Source of the DNA: Capsicum annuum
Taxonomy: Eukaryota > Streptophyta > Magnoliopsida > Solanales > Solanaceae
Length of the DNA: 64,000 nt
NCBI RefSeq assembly: GCF_002878395.1
Contig: NC_061120.1
Location: forward strand, 116,238,705-116,302,704
Reading direction: 5' to 3'
Under the pieces are notes generated by a model. That model had not been told where the DNA came from. It saw only the letters and a list, made by a program, of their open reading frames with translations, and searched no databases. This document shows positions 46,954-58,304 of the stretch, one piece after another. How positions within the stretch are numbered: the first letter of the stretch is position 1; the number at the start of each line of letters is the position of its first letter. Made by a program: the position numbers and the translations under genes.

Positions 46954-47860
46954 ATGATATCCAAGGGATGTGTCTATCATATTGTGCGGGTCAAGGATTT
47001 TACTTCAAAAACTCCTAGTCTTGAGTCAGTTCTAGTAGTAAATGAATTCTCAGATATGTTTCCTAAATATCTTCCTAGTATTCCTCCTATTAGGGAAGTT
47101 GACTTTGGAATATACCTTTCAGATACTCAGCCAATATTTATTCCTCCATACAGAATGGCTGTAGTAGAACTCAGAAAGTTAACAGAACAGTTAAAAGATC
47201 TCCTAGATAAGGTATTCATTAGTCCTAATGTGTCCCCATTGGTCACACTTGTTTTATTCATGCATAAGAAAGATGGTTCTCTCAGAATATGTATAGACTA
47301 TCGTCAGTTAAAAAAGGTCACAATCAAGAATAAATATCCACTTCCCATAATTGATGACTCATTTGACCAACTTCATGGTGCCAGTTAGTTTTCAAAGATA
47401 GAGGTCAGATCAGGCTATCATCATCCAGTGTCAGAGAATGTGATATTTCAAAAAAAGCTTTCAGAACCCAGTATGGTCACTTTAAGTTTCTAGTCATGTC
47501 CTTTGGTATTACTAACGCCCCAGCAGCTTTTATGGACTTAATGAACCTCATGTTCAAGAAGTACTTGGATATTTTCATTATAGTCTTCACCGATGATGAT
47601 ATTCTTGCCTATTCTTATAGAAAAAATGATCACGCAGATCACCTAAAAATCGTACTTCAGACTCTTAGAACTCATTAGTTGTTCACCAAATTTAGTAAGT
47701 GTGAATTTTGGCGAAGTTCAGTAGCATTCCATTGTCATATTATTTCTAGTGATGGCATTAGAGTTGATTCTTAAAAGATCAAAGCGGTGAAAAACTGGCC
47801 TAGACCCATCTCTCCATCAGATATCAGGAGTTTCTTAGGTTTAGTTGGCTATCACCAACA
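46954..47860 (+). pseudogene. Reverse transcriptase remnant (nested family B element)
   Basis: The piece at 46954-47388 holds the RT N-terminal part with [60 protein letters not shown] and FDQLHGAS. After a stop and frame change, 47496-47678 has [17 protein letters not shown] and the catalytic box [10 protein letters not shown]. That box has three Asp codons in a row (47592-47600) where two are usual, an in-frame GAT gain. [15 protein letters not shown] and ISPSDIRSFLGLVGY follow with stops. Confidence 0.88.
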
Positions 47861-47919
47861 GTCCTGTTTCAGTGGTCAGATTCTTGTTAGAAGAGTTTTA
47901 ATGTGTTGAAGACTTGACT

Positions 47920-48420
47920 TTCCTCATCCATAGTTTTAACTCCACAAGATGGTTTAGATGGGTTTGTTGTGTATCGTGACACATCTAGAGTAGGTTTAGG
48001 TTGTGTTCTTATATAGAGAGGTAAGGTGATAGCCTATACCTCTAGACAACTTAAGCCTCATGAGAAGAATTATCCAACTTATGATCTTGACTTAGAAGCT
48101 GTAGTGTTTGCCTTAAAGATTTAGGGGCACTATTTGTATGGGGTATATGTACATATGTTCACAGATCAAAAGAGCTTGCAGAATGTCTTTTCTCAGAAAG
48201 ATTTAAATTTGTCTCAGATAAAGTGGTTTGAATTATTGAAAGATTAGAACATGTATATTCTTAATCATCTAGGTAAATCTAAAGTAGTTGGTAAGGCTCT
48301 TAGTAGGCTGTGTATGGGTAGTGTTGCTCATGTTGAGGACCGTAATAAGAAGTTAGTTTAGAAAGTTCATCATCTTGCCCGACTAGGTGTCCACTTAGTT
48401 GATTTAATAGAAGGTAGTGT
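47920..48420 (+). pseudogene. RNase H remnant (nested family B element)
   Basis: It reads GFVVYRDTSRVGLGCVL (YCD changed to YRD), [34 protein letters not shown], stop, GHYLYGVYVHMFTDQKSL, then DLNLSQIKWFELLKD and a LGKSKVVGKALSRL linker. It matches 27230-27820. The catalytic Asp of YCD remains but several codons are stops. Confidence 0.82.
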
Positions 48421-48549
48421 ATAGGTATAGAATAGTTCTGAATCCTCTCTAGTTTCTGAGGTGAAGGAAAGATAGGATAGAGATCCCAGTCTTGTTAAGC
48501 TGAAAGAGTAAGTCACGAATAAAAAGTAGAGGTTTTCACCAAAGTGGGA

Positions 48550-49430
48550 GATAGTGTGTTGTGTTGTCAGGGTCGTTTATGTATGCCAGGTGTAGATGAC
48601 TTGAGGCAAAAAATTCTTGTAGAAGTGCATGGTACGTGTAACTCTATTCATCTAGGGGCCATAAGAGATGTACCGCGATCTATGGGAGCTCTATTGGTGG
48701 AGTAGGATGAAGAGGGATATTATAGAGTTTGTAGCTAAGTGCTCTTCATATCAGCATGTTAAGATTGAGCTCCAGAAGCCTAGTGGGTCCGTGCAGGAGT
48801 TCAGTATTCCTAAATGGAAATAGGAAGAAGTTAACTTGGACTTTGTGATAGGTTATCCTCGTACTCATCATCATCATGATTTTATTTAGGTTATCATAGT
48901 AAGGATGACCAAATCAGCTTATATCTTACCAGTTCATACTTCCTATTTAACCAAGAACTATGCCAAACTCTATTTTAGAGAACTTGTCTGGTTACACAGA
49001 GTTCAAGTATCCATTATATCCGATAGAGGTACCCATCTTACCTCTTATTTCTAGAAAGTATTCCAAAAGGGTCTTGGTACCTAAGTTCATCTCAGAACAG
49101 CCTTCCACCCATGGATATATGGTGAAGTAGAAAGGACTATTCATAATCTAGAAGATATGCTAAAAGCATACGTTGTCGATTTTAAGGATAGTTGGGATGA
49201 CCACTTGCCTTTGATTGAGTTTGCATACAATAGCAGTTATCATTCCAGTATTCAGATGGCTCCATTTGAATTTTTTTACGGTAGGAGATGCAGATCTCTA
49301 ATTGGTTGGTTTGAGGTAGGTGAGGTCATCATAGTAGGGCCTTACCTAATGTTTGATGCCTTTAAAAAGGTCTAGTTAATCAAAGAAATATTTAGGTCTT
49401 CCTAGAGCCGACAGAAATCGTATGCAGATG
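48550..49430 (+). pseudogene. Integrase remnant (nested family B element)
   Basis: In shifting frames it reads CMPGVDDLRQKILVEVHG, EFVAKCSSYQHVK (the second Cys of the zinc site is now Tyr), NLDFVIGYPR, ISDRGTHL and GEVERTIH, so the three catalytic acids can still be read. It then reads YVVDFKDSWDDHLPLIEFAYNSSYH in 49157-49375, with YGRRCRSLIGWFEVGEV. At least ten stops. Same order and spacing as 27870-28735. Confidence 0.82.
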
Positions 49431-49805
49431 TGAGGAGAAAGGATCTTGAGTTTGAGATTGGTGATTTTATGTTCCTGAAAATCTATCCGATAAAGGGAGT
49501 AAAGAGGTTCAGGAAGAAGGGAAAGCTTAGTCCCTGATATGTCGGTCCTTACAGTATTATCAACCATTTTAGAAAGGTAGTTTATGATCCTGCGTTGCCT
49601 TTAGATCTAGCCTCAGTGAATCCAGTATTCCACGTATCCTTGCTAAAGAAGTACATTGGTGACCCAGTAGTCATAGTTACTTTAGAGGATGTAAATATTT
49701 AGAATGATCTCTCTTTTGAAGAGGTTCCAGTCCAGATCCTCGATCATAAGATTCGCAGGCTGAGGAACAAACAAGTTCCATTAGTCAAAGTTCAGCTTAA
49801 TCAGT
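49431..49805 (+). pseudogene. Integrase tail with chromodomain (nested family B element)
   Basis: It reads RRKDLEFEIGDFMFLKI, KGVKRFRKKGKLSP, then HVSLLKKYIGDPVVI, and a chromodomain beginning EVPVQILDHKIRRLRNKQVPLVKVQ. It breaks down before the KYPHLF end seen at 29190, and runs into the decayed polypurine region (GAATGTTCTTGAGGTGGACATAT) before the LTR. Confidence 0.8.
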
Positions 49806-49841
49806 CTCATTCGAGGAAGAATGTTCTTGAGGTGGACATAT

Positions 49842-51879
49842 TGTAATTCCCCGTATTTATCAAGCTTAACTTAACTCTCAATTCATGAGTTATCCAATAT
49901 AATTTTTTTGAAATGCTCATTATTTTTTAGTTTAGAGCCTACCATTTCTTAGGAAATTGAATGAGCTTTCCAATGATATAAAATTTGCCTAAATTCGATA
50001 ACCGAAAAGAAGTTATGGCTATTTTAAGTTTCAGTCGTTAAACAACGCAATTTCGGCCAGTAGAGCATCCCGGAGTAATCCAAAATGGCAATTGTCAGTT
50101 TCTAGTAAAGTACCACGATACCGGTGTATCGCGCCACATGTTATTTTCACAATTGTCTATTTCCAGTATACCAATTCCACTATATCGCGGTGAACTTCCA
50201 GGTCTCAACCAAAGTGGCAACGCGATACCACCACATCGCACCACCATACACTTTCCCAGCTGGTAATTTCCAGAGACACAACGCGATAACACTGCGTTGT
50301 ACGAGATGCCTATTTTGGAAAATTTTGATAGAAATTAAATATTTCACCCAAGGCTAAAATAGTCTTTTCACATGATCTTAACATGCCCAGATACAATATT
50401 TAATCCCTAAAAACATTTTAAGTCATCACTCACTCAATTTATCCCCAAATTAATAGCATTATCTCTCAAAACATCAAACCCTAGTTTCAAGAAAACAAGA
50501 GCAATCTGAAGGGATTCACCAAGAACTTAAAGAAACTCACAATCCAAGGTATGTTCGGTGTTCATCTATGGATTGCTTTCACCCATAGATTCCATGAATC
50601 CATTTTCAAAATACAAGATTATTGAATTAGGAACTTTTATGCTTGAATTGAATTGAATTCATGTTTATGTTATTATTGGGTTTTAGTCCATGATTAAATT
50701 ATATGCTTTTATGCAATAAATCATTGTATGTGTTGAATTACATGATCTTTATGATAAATCCTTCAATTTGCAAGTTTATTAACGTAGCCATGATAACTCT
50801 ATATATTTTGATTATTGTATAACCTAAGCATGCTCCCCATGTGTTTGATAAAATGCCTATGTCAATGAAATAGTACCATTATAACATGATAGCATGTATT
50901 CCCCATTCATGTACAAGTTAATGCATAACAAGTGTTTGATAAAATGTCTTTAAGAATGAATTATGGACAAGTATACATTGTTATGTATTTCAAGATTATG
51001 TAATGCCTTTCTTTTATGCTATCGAGTCCACGGGTATTTAAAACTCGACAATTCAGCTGTTTACCTAGAGCCAATGTCAATTATAGAATCCCAGTTATGT
51101 CATGATCAGTAGTAATCTTAGTCAGTTATAGAACTCAGTAGAAGTCAGTCGGTTATAGAACTCAGGAAACCTCAGTAAACTCAGTATTCAGTCCAGTCCA
51201 GTTCAGTACACTCAGTTTAGTGTCTTTAAGTTCAGAGTAGGATTCAGCACCGAGTTAACCCGAGGATGGGGGTTCACCTACAAGTAGAAGGTGTGATCCT
51301 TAGAAGAAACCCTTGCGTTCCAGAACTATGTAGCCAGTATAGTTTGAGACATCAAACCTGCTAGTTGAGGGTTGATGAGGTATTTTAACCTACCAGAAGA
51401 GGGTTCCATTGTTCTCATTAGAGTATCTGTCAGATGAGGGTAAATCTTTAGTGTCTTTACCCGTGGCACGGTACTGACACCCTTCCAACTAGGGTCACAG
51501 GTTAGACCCCAACTTAGTTATCATATTTGGGGCATGTCGGTTAGATGATTACCCCTAATAGTATCACTCTCAGTCTTCAGAATAGAACTCAATTTAGTTC
51601 TATAGAATCAGGACTATCAGATACAGTCATTTAGTATCAGTAATTTACTTACCAGTAACTTTAGATATCATTCACTAAGTATTAGAACTCTGAACTTAGC
51701 TTTAGAAATGCTTAGTGACAGTGTTTATTTATATGCACATTAGTGCATACTCAGTATTTACATCAATATTGGTTATCCATGTACTCTCATGTCAGTTACT
51801 CTATATCATGTAGTCAATTATTGTTCATGCATATGAACCCTTGCATTCAGTATTAGTTATCCATGTACTCTCATGTTTA
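49842..51879 (+). repeat. 3' LTR, truncated (copy B6)
   Basis: It starts TGTAATTCCCCG and follows B5 closely until about 51850 (CCCTTGCATTCAG), where B5 continues differently. Bases 51851-51879 repeat the TATTRGTTATCCATGTACTCTCATG word of 51767-51790. The last few hundred bases of the LTR, with the GTTACA end, are missing. Confidence 0.82.
50544..50590 (+). promoter_or_regulatory. Splice-donor-like motif plus hairpin in LTR B6
   Basis: CCAAG/GTATGT has its GT at 50549-50550. Arms ATCTATGGAT (50564-50573) and ACCCATAGAT (50581-50590) pair with one A-C mismatch around the loop TGCTTTC. Confidence 0.5.
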
Positions 51880-52049
51880 GGGAAGTGTTCAAGATCCCAG
51901 ACTCCATAGCCCGAAGATAGAACAATAAGAAAGTTGAACGTTCCTAAAGGCCTCATAGTCTTCTACTTATAAGTGTGGTACATGACATAACCATAAGCAA
52001 GACTCTACTTAACACGAAATTGTGGACATCCCATGACACCAAAGACTAG
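51880..52049 (-). mobile_element. Leader of the minus-strand family A element
   Basis: The reverse complement reads GTGTTAAGTAGAGTCTTGC, TTATGGTTATGTCATG and CACACTTATAAGTAGAAGGC-like text. It parallels the leaders after the primer sites at 11958 and 24426. Confidence 0.65.
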
Positions 52050-52061
52050 GCTTTGATAAAA
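52050..52061 (-). other. Decayed primer binding site
   Basis: The minus strand reads TTTTATCAAAGC followed by CTAG, against TGGTATCAGAGC; nine of twelve match. Its place beside the LTR supports the call. Confidence 0.6.
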
Positions 52062-52064
52062 AAT

Positions 52065-54507
52065 TGACACAACTCGAACTGGGGCCATGTCATATTTGGC
52101 AATCTCAACTCCAACTCAAACTAGAGACCACTACCGATGCCCAACCCAACCAACACATATAAATTGAGTTGGATAAACTTTGAAAATATAATAAGATAGA
52201 GTAATTACCTTGTAATGACTTTGGGATAAGCCTATATCTGAGGTCAACACAACCAAGTCAATCCATCCAACCACTGAAACCCCTAACCATACCAAAACCA
52301 TTTACCAAAATGAAAATTATGACCTAATGTACATCTATATGTATAAATTGATCAATTAATACCCAAGTCCACAATTGTCCATAAAAATCATCTAAAGAAA
52401 AACAAAGCATACCTAGTCACGATATTCCCCCAACCAGATCCATAAAATAAGACTATGAAAAAATGGATATATGTAAAGTAATCTAAGACATGAAATGGAC
52501 GCCTTCTGAACTATGGAAGATCACCACTTCAATCCATCATTGACTTTTCCTAAATTCAATCAATGACCATGAAGAGTTGTATGGATGGTTCCTATATTGC
52601 TTGGGGATATAGCTGCCCGAAGATGGGTTAGTAGGTGAATGCTAGCATGCACTTTGGATAAGGATAAAATAATTCAAACTGTTAAAACCAAGTAAACTAT
52701 TCATATGTATTCATAACCATACATATATATACATATACACATATATTATATAATCTATGATGGGAAAAGAAACGAGGTTTGTCATGCATTTAAAAACATT
52801 AACCTGAGAATGTGTATCTTAACCATCCTAGAACTACCCATGGGCTATATGGGTCCTATGTAACCCCCTAAACAAGCTTGGATGTGTATAGCTACACGAA
52901 CCAGAAATACTATATGAGTAAGGGATTCCCGTGTACCCTTCGCTCTCCATGATACATATATACAAGTATTAGGAGATTCTCATGAACCCCTCAAGTATAG
53001 GGTCACTATGCCTAATCCTTGTGTCGGCAAACATGAGTTTCTTATGTCTGTCAATTAGACTCATACATTCACAGTTACCTATTACACCCCACCATTATTG
53101 CCCAATTAAAACCATTACCATCCAACCAAACCATTATTTAATTTATTTTTAATTAAGGCTATTACAAGTGGTATCATCATACTGACTATAGCTTATAAGA
53201 AATGTCCTTATCAAACCTTACGGGATTTCCATGTACCCCAATGGTTAAATTATTTAATTTACTTGGGGGATTCCCATGTGTTCTACAAGGACATCATTAT
53301 TAAAATTACTTAGGGGATTCCCTTGTACCCCACAAGACATTCAATATTCAAACCAATTCCATCATTTCATTCACTTGACGGATTCCCATGTACCCTATAA
53401 GGTTTTCTTTCAAAATCAATTACAAAGCCATCAAGGCTTTACCATTTAACCACTCCAAACCATTCATACCATTTAAAACCATTCCAAAACCTTTAAACCA
53501 TTTATACCATTCAAAATATTTAGATCATGTAAAACAATCCAAATATATTTAGGGTTCCATTCCCAAACCATACCATGCAATAGTCCAATGAGAGTCCAAT
53601 AATAAAGTAAAACCATTCTCTTAGGTATTTTACAAAATATGTTAAGGGAATGCCTTTATCAAGACCAAAACCCAATCATAAACCATAAAAAATGGGTTAC
53701 CCATGACCCATTTGTTAAACCAAAACCATCAAGCATCCACATGTGTAAACCATTACCAAAAATATATGAAAACACAATTTAAACCAATACACAACAATAC
53801 ACACCAAAACCCTTAATATATCTTTCTAGAACCACTATTTATGATTCATAAGTAAATGTTTAAAACACATTAAATTATGCCTTAGTTGGAACTTACAATG
53901 AAGGATGGATTACATACCTTATACAAGAAGATTCCAGAGAGAAACTTGACACTTCAAGAGTATATTTAAGAGAGTATTTTAAAGGGTTTTGATCTTCCAA
54001 TGAGGGTTTTGAGATACTACCAAGGGTTATTTAATATGCGGACATAACAGTTTGAGGTAGGAAATATTCAGACTGCCCTCAGCTTAAATGCAAAAAATAA
54101 ACTCCCAGGTTGTTTGACCAAACCCCCTAACTCGTATCCTAGGGTATGAGTGATACCCTAACTCGTACCTTAACCTTCACTATGGTACCCTAAAATGACA
54201 AACATATGACCATACCACCCCAACTCGTACCCTAAGGTACGAATAGTATCACAAATTGTACAGTTTTAACAAGTCCATACCTAAGGAATCATATGACTTG
54301 GCATCATATACCTCATATCCAATCATACTATAGTATGAGGTTGAGTTATAACTTGGACATTAAACAAGTCAAATTTACTGCCGAACATACGAGTGAGCCA
54401 TACCTATACAGTATCTTAGGGTAAAATTAGTACCCTTGAGTCGTACCTTTCAAGAATGTCAAAAATTCATGAATTTTTTAGTAAGGGCCAAGGTTTAGAG
54501 TGTTTCA
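52065..54507 (-). repeat. Family A 5' LTR (copy A4)
   Basis: This 2443-bp LTR on the minus strand starts TGAAACACTCTAAACC and ends GTTCGAGTTGTGTCA. Six GGGATTCCCATGTACCC-type repeats lie at about 52923, 52972, 53220, 53267, 53312 and 53379, matching A3 in order. The minus strand has TATAAGGTATGTAATCC near 53930, the least decayed donor-like motif of family A. Confidence 0.85.
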
Positions 54508-55100
54508 TTTACAAGTATGATTGTAGATACAAATTTTGTATATGATTAATGAATTATCCTATTGACATGCTTAATTTTATATATATCAACATGATTGATG
54601 GTGAATGGCTTATGGATATGTTATGGCTTATATGTATAGTGTGGCCTAAATATAGAAGTATAAGTTGGCTTTTAGAGATGATATGGAATATATGTATATG
54701 ATATGAATCATAGGTGTTATATGACTTATAAATATGATACGGTTCATATATAAAATATGGCCTATAGATATAACTAATTATGTAGGGATATAATATGTCT
54801 CATCAATGTGATGTGCCTTATAGATATTATTAACAACCTATAGATAGGAGTGGTGGCATAGAGATATAACTAATGGCTTAGGGATATAATATGTTTCATT
54901 GATGTGATGTGGCTTATAGATATGATTAATGACCTATATATAGGAGTAGTGGCCTATAGATATGGTTATTTATATAAATTTTGGATATGCTCAATGACAT
55001 TTCTTTTGAATATTACTATTGATGTGGATTATGTTATGGCTAATAATATGGCTTATAGATGTAATTATGGTTTAGACTTATAGATATGATTATTGGTCTG
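54508..55100 (+). repeat. LTR of element C, middle part, with 96-bp tandem repeats
   Basis: It resumes after TTTAC. From about 54570 it is made of degenerate GGCYTATAGATAT-type words. Two clear 96-bp units lie at 54759-54854 and 54855-54950, each containing ATAACTAAT, GGGATATAATATG, ATGTGATGTG and ATAGGAGTRGTGGC. A third, diverged copy starts at 54951. Confidence 0.75.
54759..54950 (+). repeat. Two 96-bp tandem units
   Basis: The units start GGCCTATAGATATAACTAAT and GGCATAGAGATATAACTAAT, exactly 96 bases apart, and the next GGCCTATAGATAT comes exactly 96 bases later. Confidence 0.85.
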
Positions 55101-57113
55101 TGTTATCACCCAAACCAATGCCTAGTTGTGATGAGCATCCCAAGATAATCATGAGCTAGATACCCCTCCCCCTTTGTCTAATATCTAGAAAACAATAAAA
55201 AAATACAATGGAATTCAACCAAATATGATTATAAGCAGAATAGATAAACCAAATAAACACTAAGGGTAAAGAACAAAAATCCAATCGACACTAGTAGGAA
55301 AAAGCCTCTAAAAAATAGAATACCAAACTAGGTGGGGATATGCCGCTGACCATGATAAAAGAGAGTTCACATTCACCAAAATCTGTAAAGAAACCTAATG
55401 AAATGGTAAGGCGTTCCAAAAGATTGAGGCTCACCACTTTATAGTTACTTGACATACACATCACACTACCTAATGTTGTATAGGAGTAACAGAAAAGCCC
55501 TAGGACCTTATATTATAAAATGATGTAGCATCTAGGGATGGTTAGTGGGATAAGTAGTGCCATGTAACTCAACAAAAGTAAGAAAGAAATTCCATTTTAA
55601 AAACTAATAAAAACCACATACACACGCACTTATATATATATATATATATATAGGATGTTATTGGTAAGGAAAAGGGTCATGAACTTGAGATTATAAAATA
55701 TTAACTTGGACTGTATAGCTTTATCCATCCTAAGGGTTCCCACATTAAATATGGGTTCATCTCCCCCTACCGAAAGGGCAATAGTACATGTTAGCTATTT
55801 GAATTGAGGAAATCCAAGGAAGATTAGAGACACAAAAGCTCCATCCATCCTAAAAATATATCATGTGAACCAAGAATATGGTCATATAGACCCCTACACC
55901 GGTAAATATGGTTTCAAATACTGGTCACCCCAGGACCTCCACCTTCATGGTAAGCTACCCAACACTATTTATACATAACAGCATTTAAGTCCAAATTAAA
56001 ATAATTTTTCACATAATTCCAACCGTGAACCAAGGAGTCTTATTTTAAGGCATTTACCACTTATTATCATCATACAAATTATGCTTGCAAGCTTATATAA
56101 TCATGCCAACATATTTAAATTAACCAAATGACTCCTAAGTTTATTTAAGAATCCAAAACCATGTCTACAAAGGACTTTTAAATCCATTTTAATCCATTCG
56201 TACATTAATGTAATGCAATAATTTCAAAAGTGTGTTAAATCATGCAAATTCCACATTTAAAACCAAAATCTTACAGGTAGGTTGAGGTTAATGCGATTAA
56301 CAAGCCAAAATCCATCAATTTAGGAAAAACCATATTCCCTATTCTAACTTCCACAATAATGCCACCATTTAGTCCCAAAAATTATTAGTTCAAGTATAAA
56401 CAAGACATTTAGACCATGGAAATATAATTCAAGTGATAATCATAAAAATTGCTAAGCTCAATTTCAAACCCAATAATTAAATCACATGAACAATGATTAA
56501 AACATATTCCATGGTATAAAATTTAAGTTAGGGAAGAGAAATATGCCTGAAATACCCAAGAAATTGAAAGAAATATAAAGTCTAGAGCTTTAATAATCAA
56601 TTGCCTTAAAAAACCCTAGATTTCTTACCTTGGGAGTTAAAGAGGAGAGGAGAAAGGTCTTTGATTTGATTAACTAAGGATAGCGAGGGACCTTATGTAT
56701 TCTTATATTGTAGAGGAAGTAAAAAGAACCAAAAGGACCCTAGCTAAAAGATATATGAAATTTCAATGACAGTTCTTATAGTTTAGGTAATGCCTCATAA
56801 GGTCAGACCATAAATCATTACCTAGACTTGTTACCTAGGGATATAAAATGTTAGGACCTCATTATTTTTACCATGAGCCACTCACTATGACTCATTATCC
56901 GTCATCACATGCCATGATGAAGGCTTGTGATCAATTAAAAAATGTCGAGCAACTATACTACCATGACATGATTCCCACCTAATGGCTTGTTATGTGAGGT
57001 AACAACTCATTACCAGAGTTGTTGTTAGGTAAGTCTCGAATCTATTATAGAAATTGGCCAATTTAAGAGATTATCACCTAGAGGGCCTTGAGTTCAAGTA
57101 CTCAGTTGTTACA
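55101..57113 (-). mobile_element. Solo LTR, family A-like (copy A6)
   Basis: On the minus strand it runs TGTAACAACTGAGTAC to GGCATTGGTTTGGGTGATAACA, 2013 bp. It is flanked by GTCTG (55096-55100) and GTCTA (57114-57118), a target duplication with one change. No primer site, polypurine tract or coding part lies next to it, as expected after recombination between the two LTRs of one element. A TA microsatellite lies inside at 55631-55652. Confidence 0.75.
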
Positions 57114-58100
57114 GTCTAATATATAGATATGAGTAAAGAGATGGTTCATAGCTACAACTTTCTGGTATAATTAATTGAGTTTATCTTATTTAAATGGCTC
57201 ACTAACATGATTCATTGATATTGCTTCTAAATATGAGTTTTGGTTTAAGTCCAACAATTGTTTATGGTATTTATAAAATGAGTTCTAGTTTAACTATGGA
57301 AATTATTGATGGTATTGATAAATAAGTTCTAATTCGAGTCCAACATTATTGATAATAATTGATAAATTACTGTTATGTGGTGGTTTTATTTTCTTGATTA
57401 TTCACTCCAGGCTTATAGGGGCCTGCGTGGGGTTATTTACTTTTCCACACTTATTATCATATAGGGCCAATTTAATAGTTACAAATGTACAACTATTATG
57501 TTATTATTTTGGTTCCATTTATTTATATATGTACAATGGTGTTGGAGGTTACTTTCATGTTTTCCCTTTTACCTTGACTTAGCTAATGCTATCTTGTATC
57601 TTCGAAAATTTATATCATGATTTATCTTAGTTAGTCGATGATTTCGATTGATTAACTGTGGTTTTGGTATGCATAATACCCTTTTGTACCCTTTTGGTGT
57701 AGATTTGAGTACTAGTTGCTTCCACGAATTTAGTGATTACGCAAAGTTATTTTTGGAGATTGGGTGAGCTATTACAGTCGGAGTTACCATTTTTCATTCT
57801 GTTTATCTTTCCAGTCTTTCTTTCTTAAGATCGATTGTATTTGATTATTCAATACTCATAGCTCTTTTGTAGTAGCTCTTTTATTAACATTACTGAGTCT
57901 TGGGATATTTGTTGGTTTCTATCAATCTATTAGACCTTATGACTGTATTATTGCGATAAAAATATGTATTTGTTACTCCTAGGGATTTAGGCCATTTTCC
58001 ACCAAGACAACCCATTATATCTAGCTCTGGGCTATGGATCAGTGTACCTACTGTCAGGATAGTCTATGTGCCTTAATGACTCATAAATTAGGTCATGAGA
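57114..58100 (+). repeat. LTR of element C, last part
   Basis: It resumes the AT-rich text (ATATATAGATATGAG) seen before the solo LTR and ends TAAATTAGGTCATGAGA, a decayed GTCATGACA end, with the primer site directly after it. The frame at 57349-57582 shows no domain. Confidence 0.65.
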
Positions 58101-58103
58101 AAT

Positions 58104-58115
58104 TTATATTAGAGC
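58104..58115 (+). other. Decayed primer binding site of element C
   Basis: TTATATTAGAGC followed by CTAG; nine of twelve match TGGTATCAGAGC. Confidence 0.6.
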
Positions 58116-58304
58116 CTAGTTTTCACTTTTATTATTGGTATTAGAACAAGTGTCTAGTAGATTCTCACAGATTGGAATGATGACGTCTGTTTCATATCTT
58201 CAGGAGGCAAAAGGCCATTCTTAGAAGTTTTTCACATCTTTCACTCATTAATGCCAAGTGTCTAGGCTAGTTTCTAAAGCATTCCATTAGTTTCACAGTT
58301 ATAG

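Larger units (their letters stand above)
42615..51879 (+). mobile_element. Nested family B chromovirus with truncated 3' LTR
   Basis: The 5' LTR (42615-45119), primer site, gag, protease, RT, RNase H, integrase and chromodomain tail are in order. The 3' LTR (49842-51879) lacks roughly its last 0.45 kb. Its right border shows a short direct repeat and then leader sequence of the enclosing minus-strand element. It belongs to the same family as 21830-32183 but to a different LTR subfamily. Confidence 0.88.
38849..54507 (-). mobile_element. Minus-strand family A chromovirus carrying a nested family B element
   Basis: The right LTR (52065-54507) is the 5' LTR, with a primer site to its left (52050-52061) and leader (51880-52049). 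The left LTR (38849-41344) is the 3' LTR, with a polypurine tract (41345-41353) and a chromodomain remnant (41655-41800) on its right. Between them most of the element is replaced by a plus-strand family B element. Gag, RT and most of integrase of the family A element are not visible, so a deletion accompanied or followed the nested insertion. Confidence 0.8.

Noticed and set aside
57349..57582. Possible small membrane protein (77 residues)
   Set aside because: It sits in the LTR of element C and its hydrophobicity follows from T-rich sequence; no supporting signal.
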